Assembly: GCA_026770025.1 (NCBI GenBank)
Contig: JAMXDE010000011.1
Location: forward strand, 1,488,001-1,552,000
Length of the DNA stretch: 64,000 bases
Reading direction: 5' to 3'
DNA from: Craspedostauros australis
Lineage: Eukaryota > Bacillariophyta > Bacillariophyceae > Mastogloiales > Achnanthaceae
Part shown: positions 20,901 through 29,792 of the stretch, piece after piece
How the letters are laid out: each line of letters starts with the position of its first letter
Numbering within the stretch: position 1 is the stretch's first letter
Translations under genes and position numbers: made by a program
Notes under the pieces: generated by a model
Seen by the model: only the letters and a program-made list of their open reading frames with translations
What the model was told of the DNA's origin: nothing
Databases searched by the model: none

Positions 20901-21810
20901 GGCGTCAGCAGGCCCGCGAGGTGCAACCGGAATGAAACGCGACGCTCAACGAGGTGGAGGCACGCAGGACGGTCACATTCGACGGTGGACATCATCATCA
21001 ACAGACCAGCCTGTGGTCAAGAAGAAGAAGAAGAAAAAGAAGAAGAAATCAACACCGGTGTCCGAATCATCGCAAAACTCCAAATCGGCATCGCCAGATT
21101 GTGGCCAGGAGGCCATCGGGAACTTCCTGCGTCGTGCCGACGTATCGTCGTCGAAGCTGGGTATAGATAGGCAGGATCGACCGCATGCGAATGGAACTCA
21201 TTCGGACTACGGTGGCGCAAGGAAGGGTCATCCTGATGGCGGGTACAATGGTGCATACAATGGCTCACACAACGATGGCCCACGACAGCGAGATGCCTCA
21301 CCAACAACTCACCGAAGCCAAACTCAGGATTTCAGCAGCCAGAGTAGGTCGGAATCACATTCACTCTCCGATCCATCGAGGCGGCGGACTATGAGCGCTT
21401 CCTCTGCGCAACAACAGCATCCACAGCAGCCAGAGTCTTCTACGTCGTCACCACCTCCGCCGAAGAGAAGGGCGCAACACAAGAGCACGACGAAAGGACC
21501 AGACGAGGACTACACGTATTCATATGGATCGAATCAGTACCCTGCATCCGCGTCGTCCGCTTCTGCACATCCAAGGTCCAGTCCTGGTGGTTCATCTAAT
21601 CTACCCCCAACGAGAGATTTCTCATGGCTCTTTCCCGTTGGATCCGACGTCGTTCACACAAAGAGGGGGAAAGGCATCGTGCTAAAGCCACCGCCGCCAT
21701 CGGCTTCGCCTTCCGCCGGAACGATGGTCCGAGTCAAGTTCCGTAACAACACAGTGGTGGACATTCCCGTAGCCAGCAAACACCTCAAGTTGGATCTTGG
21801 CCTGTCATGA
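17956..21810 (+). CDS. Organelle-targeted UvrD/PcrA-type DNA helicase
   Basis: Intron-less, 1284 residues from ATG 17956. This start begins a signal-like leader (MRLIPMLWWQMALLTTLSVF) followed by RPAHAFVARR, where Ala-Phe fits a diatom plastid cleavage site. The body is a superfamily 1A 3'-5' helicase. It has a Q-like motif (LNDSQKQAV), Walker A AGPGSGKT at about 163-170, VDEFQDTS at about 443, GDADQSIYSWRGA, LMTIHASKGMEFDVVF and YVAMTRAKTEL at about 922. An Asp-rich insertion (around 20370-20490) interrupts the C-terminal helicase half. A long, low-complexity Ser/Lys tail ends in a small conserved-looking module (VGSDVVHTKRGKGIVL to DIPVASKHLKLDL), like the C-terminal Tudor-like domain of PcrA/UvrD. 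Likely role: plastid DNA repair or replication. A cyanobacterial or other bacterial origin is inferred. Confidence 0.9.
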   Translation: MRLIPMLWWQMALLTTLSVFMARTVFLGRPAHAFVARRGTRHCAPANPIANLGAMVGQYEDARMATRRKLFAPPLPAFSQSPLASIASPSRNLGAIHLRPLSTRLYSDLTSLSSSRAAATDGIAPAATSTPRHTTYSKIMEGLNDSQKQAVMQQDSAITRVVAGPGSGKTRVLTCRIAYLLQENARSRVLAVTFTRKAAGEMQQRLEKLLREAHGNDVVSVDSGSTRDALRRQQHRQQDQRYSSNVEVDGVTVENDAISDIRPPGLDRVTLGTFHSVCAKIMRSNGDYLHTLPTVRELVVGLRSPSDGSSDDNNGNVAFPVDNQFSIADQAEQMRILKECLVEKGIELSSYKDIKIMDVLNAVGEIREGYALNGKHPFLGKRSKQKNRPKWRIADTVYAEYRQKLFGNNAMDFDDLLFLTREMLMLNDEVRERLRRRYTHILVDEFQDTSLVQLDIVKMITSSSLFVVGDADQSIYSWRGAHVGSLADFAETFKHVLGEVQTFHLMENYRSTANIVKAAQKVINSGCGDESDNNKQNSALRQAMKPQRGKGPSPRVVACADGPAEAKFVVNSILDKIEDGTIQSDQTVAVIYRTNAQSRFFEEACVANSLPYVMRGASGGFYKRAEIKDCLCFLRWLVNGRDQGSMLRAFKTPPKGLGGVSVQQFEDYCEDVEQYFAQTYPTEPRPSPLDVLLWFTADQFEEGLQSHINSLLDGAPSPTTKLAKRAWTNFLSFSRQMRLIQDKSHTVTVDELLSFIIEEMDLQKHFNDISKSKVEFQDRMSNVEELLKAAQRYGTNGTALNGGDRDSDSDSDRGDDTTNVSQGGDGGNDDADEDDDDEIDMESGLISFMDDIALVSDIAGENADNENHEDRVVVNLMTIHASKGMEFDVVFLAGVEDGTLPNQMAILGADDSTPLEEEKRLCYVAMTRAKTELIMTWRKEVMIFLSNGPMKFTHKTMKRSRFLDSIMSTAPSAKGKSRRSTSASAGPRGATGMKRDAQRGGGTQDGHIRRWTSSSTDQPVVKKKKKKKKKKSTPVSESSQNSKSASPDCGQEAIGNFLRRADVSSSKLGIDRQDRPHANGTHSDYGGARKGHPDGGYNGAYNGSHNDGPRQRDASPTTHRSQTQDFSSQSRSESHSLSDPSRRRTMSASSAQQQHPQQPESSTSSPPPPKRRAQHKSTTKGPDEDYTYSYGSNQYPASASSASAHPRSSPGGSSNLPPTRDFSWLFPVGSDVVHTKRGKGIVLKPPPPSASPSAGTMVRVKFRNNTVVDIPVASKHLKLDLGLS

Positions 21811-21996
21811 AATAATGGCACTGTGTCATTACTTCATTATTATACAATATGATATTCTATTAAATGGTCATATAATTTCTCTAGCACATTACTGTACATC
21901 CAGAGTGGAGAACTCGAGCATTCTTCTGTTTGTCTTGCTTTCGATCCTCGTATTGTTTGTGTTGTGTGGACGCTCGTACAATTACTCTGCGTTGGT

Positions 21997-22197
21997 CTAC
22001 TCGGCTAATATGATTTCGATCTCCTTGCGGAAGTCTCGCAGTGCAACGCATTGCACCATCTCATCCACGCTCAAGTTCTTGGACTGGGTGCTGTGTTGCT
22101 TCTGCTGCTGCTGCTGTTCCTTGGAGAGCATGGAGATGATCTTTTGCCGAGGCGCCTTGACGCCTGGCTGGTGCACCACTGTTTTTCGCTTCGGCAT
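21997..22197 (-). CDS. Possible small basic protein or last exon of a larger gene
   Basis: 66 residues from ATG 22197 to TAG at 21997. It begins MPKRKTVVHQPGVKAPRQK, continues with a Gln run and ends NLSVDEMVQCVALRDF then an acidic tail. The Met is preceded by CCCACCCAG, which could be a 3' splice site, so this may be the final exon of a gene reaching toward 22700. I found no convincing upstream exon. It lies tail-to-tail with the helicase. No family recognised. Confidence 0.35.
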   Translation of the reverse strand: MPKRKTVVHQPGVKAPRQKIISMLSKEQQQQQKQHSTQSKNLSVDEMVQCVALRDFRKEIEIILAE

Positions 22198-22962
22198 TGA
22201 TTCTGGGTGGGATGGAATGGAGGGACCTGTGGGCGTCGGTACGAGCAGAAGTGTGGTTGTACTACAGTCGTAATTGGATGCGGAGCAAGCAGTGATCCAA
22301 AGAAGGGGGAATTCATGGAAGTGCACGTACGACTATTATCAGCACAGGCAGTACGGATGCGACGCAGGCAGAAGGAGGATGGAAGGAGCACTGGAGATGA
22401 TGCAGAACCTGTTTCCTTGATTTTGTTTCAAGCATCATGTTTGCCGTTTTCTTGGCGCCAAAGATTGGTTGGTTTGGATGACTCGGACGAGTCGGAGACA
22501 TCCTTCGTGTCTCTTGTCTGAGAATGACCGAAATTATGTCACTTGTCGTCACAAACGTTTCGAGATCCTCCACATTCCGATCCGTTCGCACCGAAACTTT
22601 GCAACGACAAGATGCGTTCTGGATCCTCGCTTTGTCCAGTTCGTGTGGTGTGGCATGTGGTGGAGGTACACAGAAGAGCGCGGATGGGTGCAGACATCAC
22701 ACGAGAAGGGCAACAAAACAGCACAGAGAGCGCACAAAGCAGTCGACGACGACAATCGCTCCTCCCCCAACAAGAGCATTAGAAGCAAACCAAAGCAAAC
22801 AAAAGAAGAAAGCATCCATTGATTGATTCATCGACCGAATACAATCCGCCCAGATCAGTCGTCCGCGCAGAGACAGCAGCAACAACAGCAACGGCAACAA
22901 CAAAAAGCCAGGCACGCGCGAGAGCACCTACCATACACAACCCGTGCAAAGAAGATAGAACC
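22198..22962. other. Region upstream of the allantoinase gene
   Basis: 765 bp with several overlapping short frames but no family resemblance. The last 150 bp are A/C-rich (CAGCAACAACAGCAACGGC-like) and look like a 5' UTR of the allantoinase mRNA. Confidence 0.5.
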
Positions 22963-25219
22963 ATGAGCGGCGTTTGGAAGAGCGAGCATGAAAACGACGG
23001 CAAGCGGATTTATGGTGGACGGGACGTGTCGGGGTACGGCCGCAATCCACCGCAGCCCCATTGGCCGCGCAACGCCAAGCTGGCGCTGAACTTCGTGATC
23101 AACTACGAGGAGGGTGGAGAGAGCTGCACCTTGCACGGCGATGGACAAAGCGAGCATCTCCTCTCGGATATCCCTGGAGCCGTGCCCGAAGGTATGTGTA
23201 TGCCATAATAGTTTGGACAGCGGGTCATGATCTGTTCTCTACCATCAGCAGCGATGGCACCCATGCATGTCAAGCAAGGACGAACAGATACAAGTGTCAA
23301 AGTGCACATATCATGGGAGTATGTTGTACTCGAATGTTATTGTCATGTTATAGTTTGCGCTCCCTTCTTCACACGAATCTCACTCTCAATCTCTGCCATG
23401 CATCCCTGCTGTACATCCATCATACACGCACTTGTTGCATCATGCATTGCAACGACCGAAATCCTCGTCCCTGAATTGCAACGGCCACAGAGGGTGGACG
23501 CAACATGAACATGGAGAGCATGTACGAGTACGGGTCAAGATGTGGATTTTGGAGGCTCCATCGGCTCTTCACGTCCAAAAAGGTGCCCGTCACCGTCTTT
23601 GGAGTGGGCATGGCCTTGGTATGTGCAGAATTGCTGTTCGTCATGTTTTCGCCATGATCCCATACCATGCTCCACCATTTTATTGCGTTGCAAAGTCTGA
23701 TCCACTTCAGCACACAGGACCATTCATGAGGATTTCTATCATCTTCATGACATGGGTGGACATGATGTGTTTTTCGAGTTCGCCACAAATTGCTTGGGTT
23801 GGTGGAGACATCAAGGGGGCGCAGCAGTGTCTTTGCTTGATGTCTCGCGACCAAAACCAACCACGCAATTCGATTTCGCACCTGTTCATCCCTGCCTGTA
23901 GCGGCTGGAGTTGTCGCATTTGCAGAGAGTCTAAGTCGGGCGACATGGCATCTCAGTGTTGGAATTGGTCATTCATTTGTCCTTTCGCTCAGGCATGTGC
24001 TCACTTGCTCACTCACTCATTCAACGTGCTCATCCGTCCATGCACGATTCCATGTCGATGCCAATGCAATCGTCATTGTCATCGCCATTGTCATCATCTT
24101 TATCACAATTGAAGCAACGCAACATCGAAGCAGTCGGTGCCATGAAGGAAGCAGAATGGGAGGTCGCGTCGCACGGATACCGTTGGTTGGATTATTCCAA
24201 GGGCATCGACACAGAGACTGAACGTGAACACATCGAACGCACCATCGAGATCCATGAGAACCTGCTCGGCAAGCGCCCCGTCGGCATCTACCAAGGCAAG
24301 CCGAATGAAAACACCCGCCGCCTCGTCGTGGAGGAAGGTGGTTTCCTCTACGATTCCGATTCCTACAGTGATGATCTGCCATACTGGAACATGGAGTACG
24401 CATCGGGGCGTCCACATCTCGTGATTCCGTACACGCTCACTGAGAATGACATGCGATTTGTTTCCACCAGCGGCGGATATTCGGATGCCGCGGATTTCAG
24501 CAGACATTTGAAGGAGACGTTGAGGTGAGTGAAAGCATCCTTCCCATACATACATCCATGTGGCGCCAGCCACATTTGCAGGCGAAGAGAGGCATCCAAA
24601 AGCGCATTGCTTTTTGCGTGTTGTTGAAATGAAAACGGCGTCAAAATGACGGTGCCGTCATTCCTGTCTCTCTCTCTCTCTCTCTCTCGCTTTATTCGTC
24701 TTCTGCGCCTTCTCTTGCCTCATAATTGTTTGCACATATCTATGTTGCGGCTCTCAACAATTCTGCTATTCCACGTTGGATACTACTTCCCATTCTTCTC
24801 AAATACTACAACTCAAACGCGTGCATTCATTCCATGATGCATCATACAGATTCCTCGTCGAGGAAGGACGTGCCGGCAGTCCCAAGATGATGAGCGTCGG
24901 TTTGCATTGCAGACTGGCGCGCCCAGCACGCGTTGCTGCCTTGGCAGAGTTCGTGGAATATGCCAAGAGCTACGGTCGCGAGGTGTGGATTTGCACCCGC
25001 GAGGAGATCGCCAACCACTGGTACGAGAAGCATCTGCCACGCGGCGTGGGAAACCCCATCCAATCCCAATCCACCGCCAGCACCAAGTCCACCTACGAGC
25101 GATTCTCCTTCTTGAATCTGACGACGCCACGTGACGGGCCTTCGGGCGGCAGTGGCAATGGTAGTGGCGGTATCTCCAGGGCGATGATGGCGTCTGATGA
25201 TGACGGGGATATTATTTAG
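22963..25219 (+). CDS. PuuE-type (polysaccharide-deacetylase fold) allantoinase
   Basis: Four exons: 22963-23191, 23491-23618, 24115-24524 and 24850-25219 (phases 1,0,2), encoding 378 residues. The protein follows the bacterial metal-independent allantoinase PuuE along its length: YGGRDVSGYGRNPPQPHWPR, LNFVINYEEGGESC, HGDGQSEHLLSDIPGA, MNMESMYEYGSRCGFWRLHR, VPVTVFGVGMAL, WEVASHGYRWLDY, EEGGFLYDSDSYSDDLPYW, IPYTLTENDMRF and MMSVGLHCRLA. The enzyme opens the allantoin ring to allantoate in purine and ureide nitrogen use. The hydrolytic CE4 fold is shared with chitin deacetylases, but the YEEGG and SDSYSDDLPYW blocks favour allantoinase. The C-terminus adds a Ser/Thr/Gly-rich tail of about 50 residues. 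There is no obvious targeting leader, so it may be cytosolic. Confidence 0.9.
24667..24688 (+). repeat. CT dinucleotide microsatellite in intron 3 of the allantoinase gene
   Basis: About eleven CT/TC repeats within the intron 24525-24849, forming a pyrimidine tract well upstream of the acceptor. Confidence 0.85.
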
Positions 25220-25523
25220 AGAGGGAGCAAGCAAAGAGAGAGTGAGAGATTGATACAGACCGACCGGCCGACCCACACGCAGGCAAGCAGAACAACAAGC
25301 ACCAGCGCATTGTCATGTTATTGTTGTTGTATTTTTGACATTCTATCATAAATTCGTTCTTTAAGCGCAATGCGAGTAATCTTCTTTTGATACTCGCTCT
25401 ACTGTGTGTATCAGTATTGTCTATTGCAACAGCAGCGATTGTATCTCGTCTCGTACCGTGCGAGGCGGTGTTTGAGAGGGAGTATCGGTACTCTGGAGAG
25501 CAGAGCAGAATGTCATGGCTTCT
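25220..25523. other. Short convergent 3' region
   Basis: 304 bp between the allantoinase and the sphingomyelin-synthase-like stop codons. AT-rich in part; nothing else seen. Confidence 0.5.
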
Positions 25524-27308
25524 TCACAAGTACACGCCCAGCGTTATGTACAGGACGCAGAACATTGTGTGCAGGGCATACTGATCAAATCCAGATCGGG
25601 CCACCAAACCGATTGTAGCAATCACATACGCAATGATGGTGTAATTCCCCATCTCACGTGGAAAGATCTTGCCGACCTGCAGAAAGCATCCCGCGGCAGG
25701 CATTGCGTACCAGATCAATTCCATCGTGGTCACTTGGTGGATGGGCTTGAAGGATGCCCGGCTCTTGCCGTTGCTGCTGCCACTGCTGTTGCTGGACAAT
25801 GACAAGCCTGCAGCAATGGCAGCATTATGCGCCATGTACTCATCCTCGACGAAGGCAAACATGTTCCAGGTGAAGTTGGCGAGGACGCATCCCAACCACA
25901 TATCGACGGAGTAATGGAAGCCTTCGTACACCTCCACCATGTAATCCATCGCCACCAAGGACCAAAGCGCGACGGTGAAGGTCGGCTTGTTGACGGTGGA
26001 GACGATGAGACACGCCAGCGTCGCCGTGGCAGTGGCATGTCCGCTGATAATGAGGTCGTTGCAACCGCCATGGCTGTAGGGAACCATGCCCTGCTGGATC
26101 CATGGCTTCCATTCGGTCGGTGGCGGGTCAGGGAATCTAGAAAAGTAGCAGTACTTGTTCTGAGATGGCAGTACCGTGATGAGGAAGCTGATGGTGCGCA
26201 AAAACCGCGACAACGCCAAGGCCAGCACTGTGCGACGTCCAAGTTTGAGGATGTTGCGGTGCAGGGTGGGTCCGTAGACCACGATGGTGACGAAGGAGAG
26301 GCCGAGTCCGGTGACAAGCGCCCACTGGACGTTGATGATGTTCCTGATCTTCACGACGTTGGCCTTGGAGATGCTGATGACGCTGTTGAAGAAGAACTTC
26401 ATGGCCAGCTGTCCATTATCCTGCAAGGGATCCGGCAGCGTGCTGCGGTTGTGACTGGGAGCGTAAGATGCCGAGACCACCCAGACGCAAAAGTTCTCCA
26501 CGAGCAGCACGGCGATCATGAGCAAGATGGCGTACATTGTTGCCATGGCACTTTGCCTGGAGCTGAATGGTGACGCTGGCTGACCATGTCCCAGTCCTTG
26601 TGGCTGCGACTGCGACTGCGACTGCTGTTGATCTGTTGACGCTGATGCTGCTGCCGCCGACGTGTGACGGTGACGACGTTGGTTGGATCCACCGACGACT
26701 GGTTCATCGTTTGGCCTCGAAAGCAATCCAAACAGGAGAAGCGAAACACTGGCGCATGCAGTCGTCAAGAGCGTCGGCAGGCTGTTGCTGAGAATGGTCG
26801 CCAGCATCGCCAGCGGGATGTATTGCTGATGCGGATGCAGGAGAGTCTGATTTCCTGGTGTGCCGCTAAAACTGGCACTGCCATTCGTGTTGCCGTTCCG
26901 AGACGTCGTCAACCCAAGACCCACCATGGCCAGCATGAAGATCGGCAGAGAGAACACCAACGTGGAGGCCACAATCCAGGCGGCGTGGTTGGTGGATCGG
27001 ATGCTCCTGGACGATCTGGACAGCATGAATGCTGCCAGAGCGCACTGGCACGCGATGATGACCAGCCAGATGTATCTCCTTGGCACCGCGCCGAAACCAG
27101 CTGATGGCTTCAACTTTTCGTCATGTCCTTTGGTGGGTGTCACGCTGGCTGACTGTGAATAGTGGAGGTGGCTGCTGCCGCTGCTGCCAGTGCTGTTGAT
27201 ACCAGCGTGGTCCATTGCCATTTCATGGTCGCCATCCTCCGATGTCGTTGGTGGCGTTGCCGCCGTTGATGAGGATGCCTTTCCTTGTCTCCTGTGCAAC
27301 GCCATCAT
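25524..27308 (-). CDS. Sphingomyelin synthase-like/PAP2-C multi-pass membrane enzyme
   Basis: Single exon of 594 residues with about eight to ten hydrophobic helices. The sphingomyelin synthase core is recognisable: an Arg-rich block ALSRFLRTISFLITVLPSQ (SMS motif D2), CNDLIISGHATATATLACL (D3, with one catalytic His) and EGFHYSVDMWLG (D4, with the second His and the Asp of the catalytic triad). Family enzymes move a phospho-headgroup from a phospholipid to ceramide, or act as lipid phosphatases. The headgroup used here cannot be read. The N-terminal 65 residues and a cytosolic loop (around 26590-26690) are low-complexity, the loop rich in Gln/Ser. Unlike animal SMS there is no visible SAM domain. 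The start ATG has a second Met just after it; both are plausible. A 12 bp tandem repeat lies just upstream. Confidence 0.85.
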   Translation of the reverse strand: MMALHRRQGKASSSTAATPPTTSEDGDHEMAMDHAGINSTGSSGSSHLHYSQSASVTPTKGHDEKLKPSAGFGAVPRRYIWLVIIACQCALAAFMLSRSSRSIRSTNHAAWIVASTLVFSLPIFMLAMVGLGLTTSRNGNTNGSASFSGTPGNQTLLHPHQQYIPLAMLATILSNSLPTLLTTACASVSLLLFGLLSRPNDEPVVGGSNQRRHRHTSAAAASASTDQQQSQSQSQPQGLGHGQPASPFSSRQSAMATMYAILLMIAVLLVENFCVWVVSASYAPSHNRSTLPDPLQDNGQLAMKFFFNSVISISKANVVKIRNIINVQWALVTGLGLSFVTIVVYGPTLHRNILKLGRRTVLALALSRFLRTISFLITVLPSQNKYCYFSRFPDPPPTEWKPWIQQGMVPYSHGGCNDLIISGHATATATLACLIVSTVNKPTFTVALWSLVAMDYMVEVYEGFHYSVDMWLGCVLANFTWNMFAFVEDEYMAHNAAIAAGLSLSSNSSGSSNGKSRASFKPIHQVTTMELIWYAMPAAGCFLQVGKIFPREMGNYTIIAYVIATIGLVARSGFDQYALHTMFCVLYITLGVYL

Positions 27309-28103
27309 GCTCGTGCTTCGATTGAATCCACCTCAGTTCAACGTCTCCCTCAAAACGTGGACTACCAGTTGTTGCTGTTGCTACTGCTGTTGCTACTGCT
27401 GTTGCTACTGCTGTTGCTACTGCTGTTGCTACTGCTGTTGGTCTTTGGTCCGTGGCTGATTGTGATCGGATGGCGTGCGAGCCCGGCTTCACGCGATGTG
27501 GTGATAATAGTGTGCAGAAGTGGGCAAACAACCAATCAACAAACAAGTCGTTGCTCGAACAACCACGATAGAGGAGAAACGGTAAATACAGATTACGGAC
27601 ATTAAAATGGCTTGGGCAGTTTTCAGTCGTTCGAAAGTTAATCGTGTCTATCTTGACAACACAGAACAACACGCTGATGCTAGTCAATCTAGAGAGACAG
27701 AGATCAACGAAAACGATTGATTCGTGACCCATTTCAAGCTTCAATCGGATTTGTACAACCAACCATCTCTCGCGGATGGCTTTTGGTGTTCTTGATGGGT
27801 GTGCCTGGAGATCTTGTGCGCGGCATCAAACCCAACATGGTGGGACGCCATTCTCTGCAGAGGACGACGACATTGTATGAGCATGGTATAATAGAATAAT
27901 ACCATAGCAACACCTCCACCAGCACTACCAACTCCAAGGCCAACACCAACACCAACCACGTCCGTGGAATAGCAGCGATTCACAATTTACAATTCAAGTT
28001 GGAATAGAAGACCACAGCAGACCTCAACACACGTCGCCAATAAATCACGATAATCACTCGTAAACGACAGCGCTCTTTGGACCGAATCTCACACACAGCA
28101 ATC
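27309..28103. other. Divergent promoter region of the SMS-like and LSM8 genes
   Basis: 795 bp between outward-facing starts. Holds the 12 bp minisatellite at 27376-27435 and CACCACCAACACCAACACC-like sequence near 27910-27960. No gene seen. Confidence 0.55.
27376..27435 (+). repeat. Minisatellite: five exact copies of a 12 bp unit
   Basis: TGTTGCTACTGC is repeated five times in a row without change, followed by TGTTGG. It lies 68-127 bp upstream of the SMS-like ATG on the transcribed strand, so probably in its 5' UTR or core promoter. Confidence 0.95.
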
Positions 28104-28600
28104 ATGGCGGCAACACTGAAGGAATGGACAGGTGGTGAGTTCGTGCTTCTGAGATCACATGCACACTGTTAGAATAGCGTAGCTGCGAATGCGCATCCAT
28201 CTTTGATTCATTTCGGCGCGGGGTATGCCGCTTGGTTTCCTTCCTTGCATCGTCCATAGCCTTCCAAGACTACCAACTCACCGACGTCCCATCTGGCTCT
28301 TCCTCTCATTAACTCCTCTCATCATCTCCGCCGACCACGACAGAATCATTATGCATCATCACAAGTGACGGGCGTGTCATCTTGGGTGTGCTGGAGGGAT
28401 ACGACCAGGTTCAGAACCTCATCCTCAAGGACGCCAAGGAACGGATATATAGCGACGAGGCCGAAGTGGAATTGGTCGATCTTGGACTGTATGTCATCCG
28501 CGGCGATACAGTGTGCATGGTGGGCGACTACGACGATGCCAAGTGGACCAGCGACCCGCACGATCCGCTGCCACCGTTGCAGCAGAAGCAGCCGATGTAA
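28104..28600 (+). CDS. LSM8: LSM8, U6 snRNA-associated Sm-like protein
   Basis: Two exons, 28104-28134 and 28344-28600 (phase 1, donor GTGAGT, acceptor CGACAG), encoding 95 residues, the usual LSM8 size. The tiny first exon gives MAATLKEWTG. The join gives ESLCIITSDGRVILG, the Sm1 motif with the RNA-binding Asp-Gly. The Sm2 motif is LYVIRGDTVCMVGDYDD. LSM8 is the subunit that defines the nuclear Lsm2-8 ring, which binds the U6 snRNA 3' oligo-U tail. The block GVLEGYDQVQNLILKDAKER is typical of LSM8 rather than LSM1. Start and join are supported by conservation. Confidence 0.95.
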
Positions 28601-29792
28601 TGAGCGACGCGCAGCAAACTGCTTTGGATCGTCGTCTCTGAAGTTTCGTACGGGTATGGTACCATGCTGCGATGTCGATCTCGATGTCGACGCAGATACG
28701 GATACGGGTGGCGGTGCACGCAGAAGATGGATTTGGATTTGATTTGTCACTGGGTGTCTGCGAGTGTGGAGATGCTCACCAGACGTTGTCGCATGTTTCT
28801 GCATGAACATATCAGCACCAAGAATTGCAGAGGCCCGTCGCCAACCCAATGCAAATTGCACCCGCTTTTATTCTGTTTAACGGTTGTGACAGCAGAGAGG
28901 TCAAGCCAATCCATGCGAAGACGGAAGCATGAGTACATACTGGTAGATCAGTGCGGTGCAGTGCTCTGCAAGTGGGATGGAGATTCTTGCGGTAAACGAG
29001 ATCATGGCGCACAGATGCATTGCAAAGGATTGCGGACAGCCTGCCTCATACTCGTATTATCTGGATGGATGATGTTGCCAATATCCCGAAGTTGCATTGA
29101 AGAGACAATCGCAGCATCGATTGCGTGTGGGAACTGATGGAGTGCAGTCGGTGCCAACACTCTCTTGCGGACAAGAGAAGGAGTATCATACAAGATAATG
29201 CAATATATTTTACTGCAGCAGAGATCATTTTACAGTGTTGAGCATGAGCAACAACAACACTGGCAGCACGGATGCACCTTGCGGATATCGTATGTTCGCA
29301 TATTTGTTTGGTGCTTCTAGTTGACCTCCTTCCATTCCAGTACGCGCATCCCTGAGCAGGTTGTCCATTGGCACGCAGCATGATAATCGGATAATATGTA
29401 CGAGTATGTAGAAGTGCACGCAAGGTCACAACAAAGCACTCGCATTGTGCTGTAGCATCGAGCAACGCTCTGTGCACTCGTACGTATGACCATTGTGTCA
29501 GATCGGTTCAACCAAAGAACTAAACTATGTGATAAATGTCATCATCGAATTGGTGCACCAAACAAGCTCATTCTGCGAAATCGCGTTTTGTTGCTTCCGT
29601 CAGCGCCAAGTGTGCCTCTGGATCTCCACACCTGCCTGACCATTTCGCCCGCTTTGCTTCCATCGATCTTGCCCATGGTGAAACCACGCTGTGACATTCC
29701 GTAGCGCTTCCTCGCCGTCTCTGCCACCGCGTCGCAATCCACGAAGCAGCAGCATTTCGCGAGGTTGAGCACGAACACGGCTCGATGCCGCA
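28601..29792. other. Convergent gene-free region
   Basis: 1.2 kb between LSM8 and the NAD kinase stop. Frames here are short and unrecognised. TACGAGTA/TACTCGTA motifs occur at 29399-29410 and 29476-29486. Nothing else seen. Confidence 0.5.

Noticed and set aside
22200-22960. Extra exons joining the 66-residue frame at 21997 to upstream sequence
   Set aside because: A plausible acceptor exists before the Met, but no upstream minus-strand frame with a good donor and matching phase was found.
27223-27762. Frame with repeated Thr-Ala-Val-Ala across the 12 bp minisatellite
   Set aside because: It is in a different frame from the SMS-like ATG and is a by-product of the repeat.
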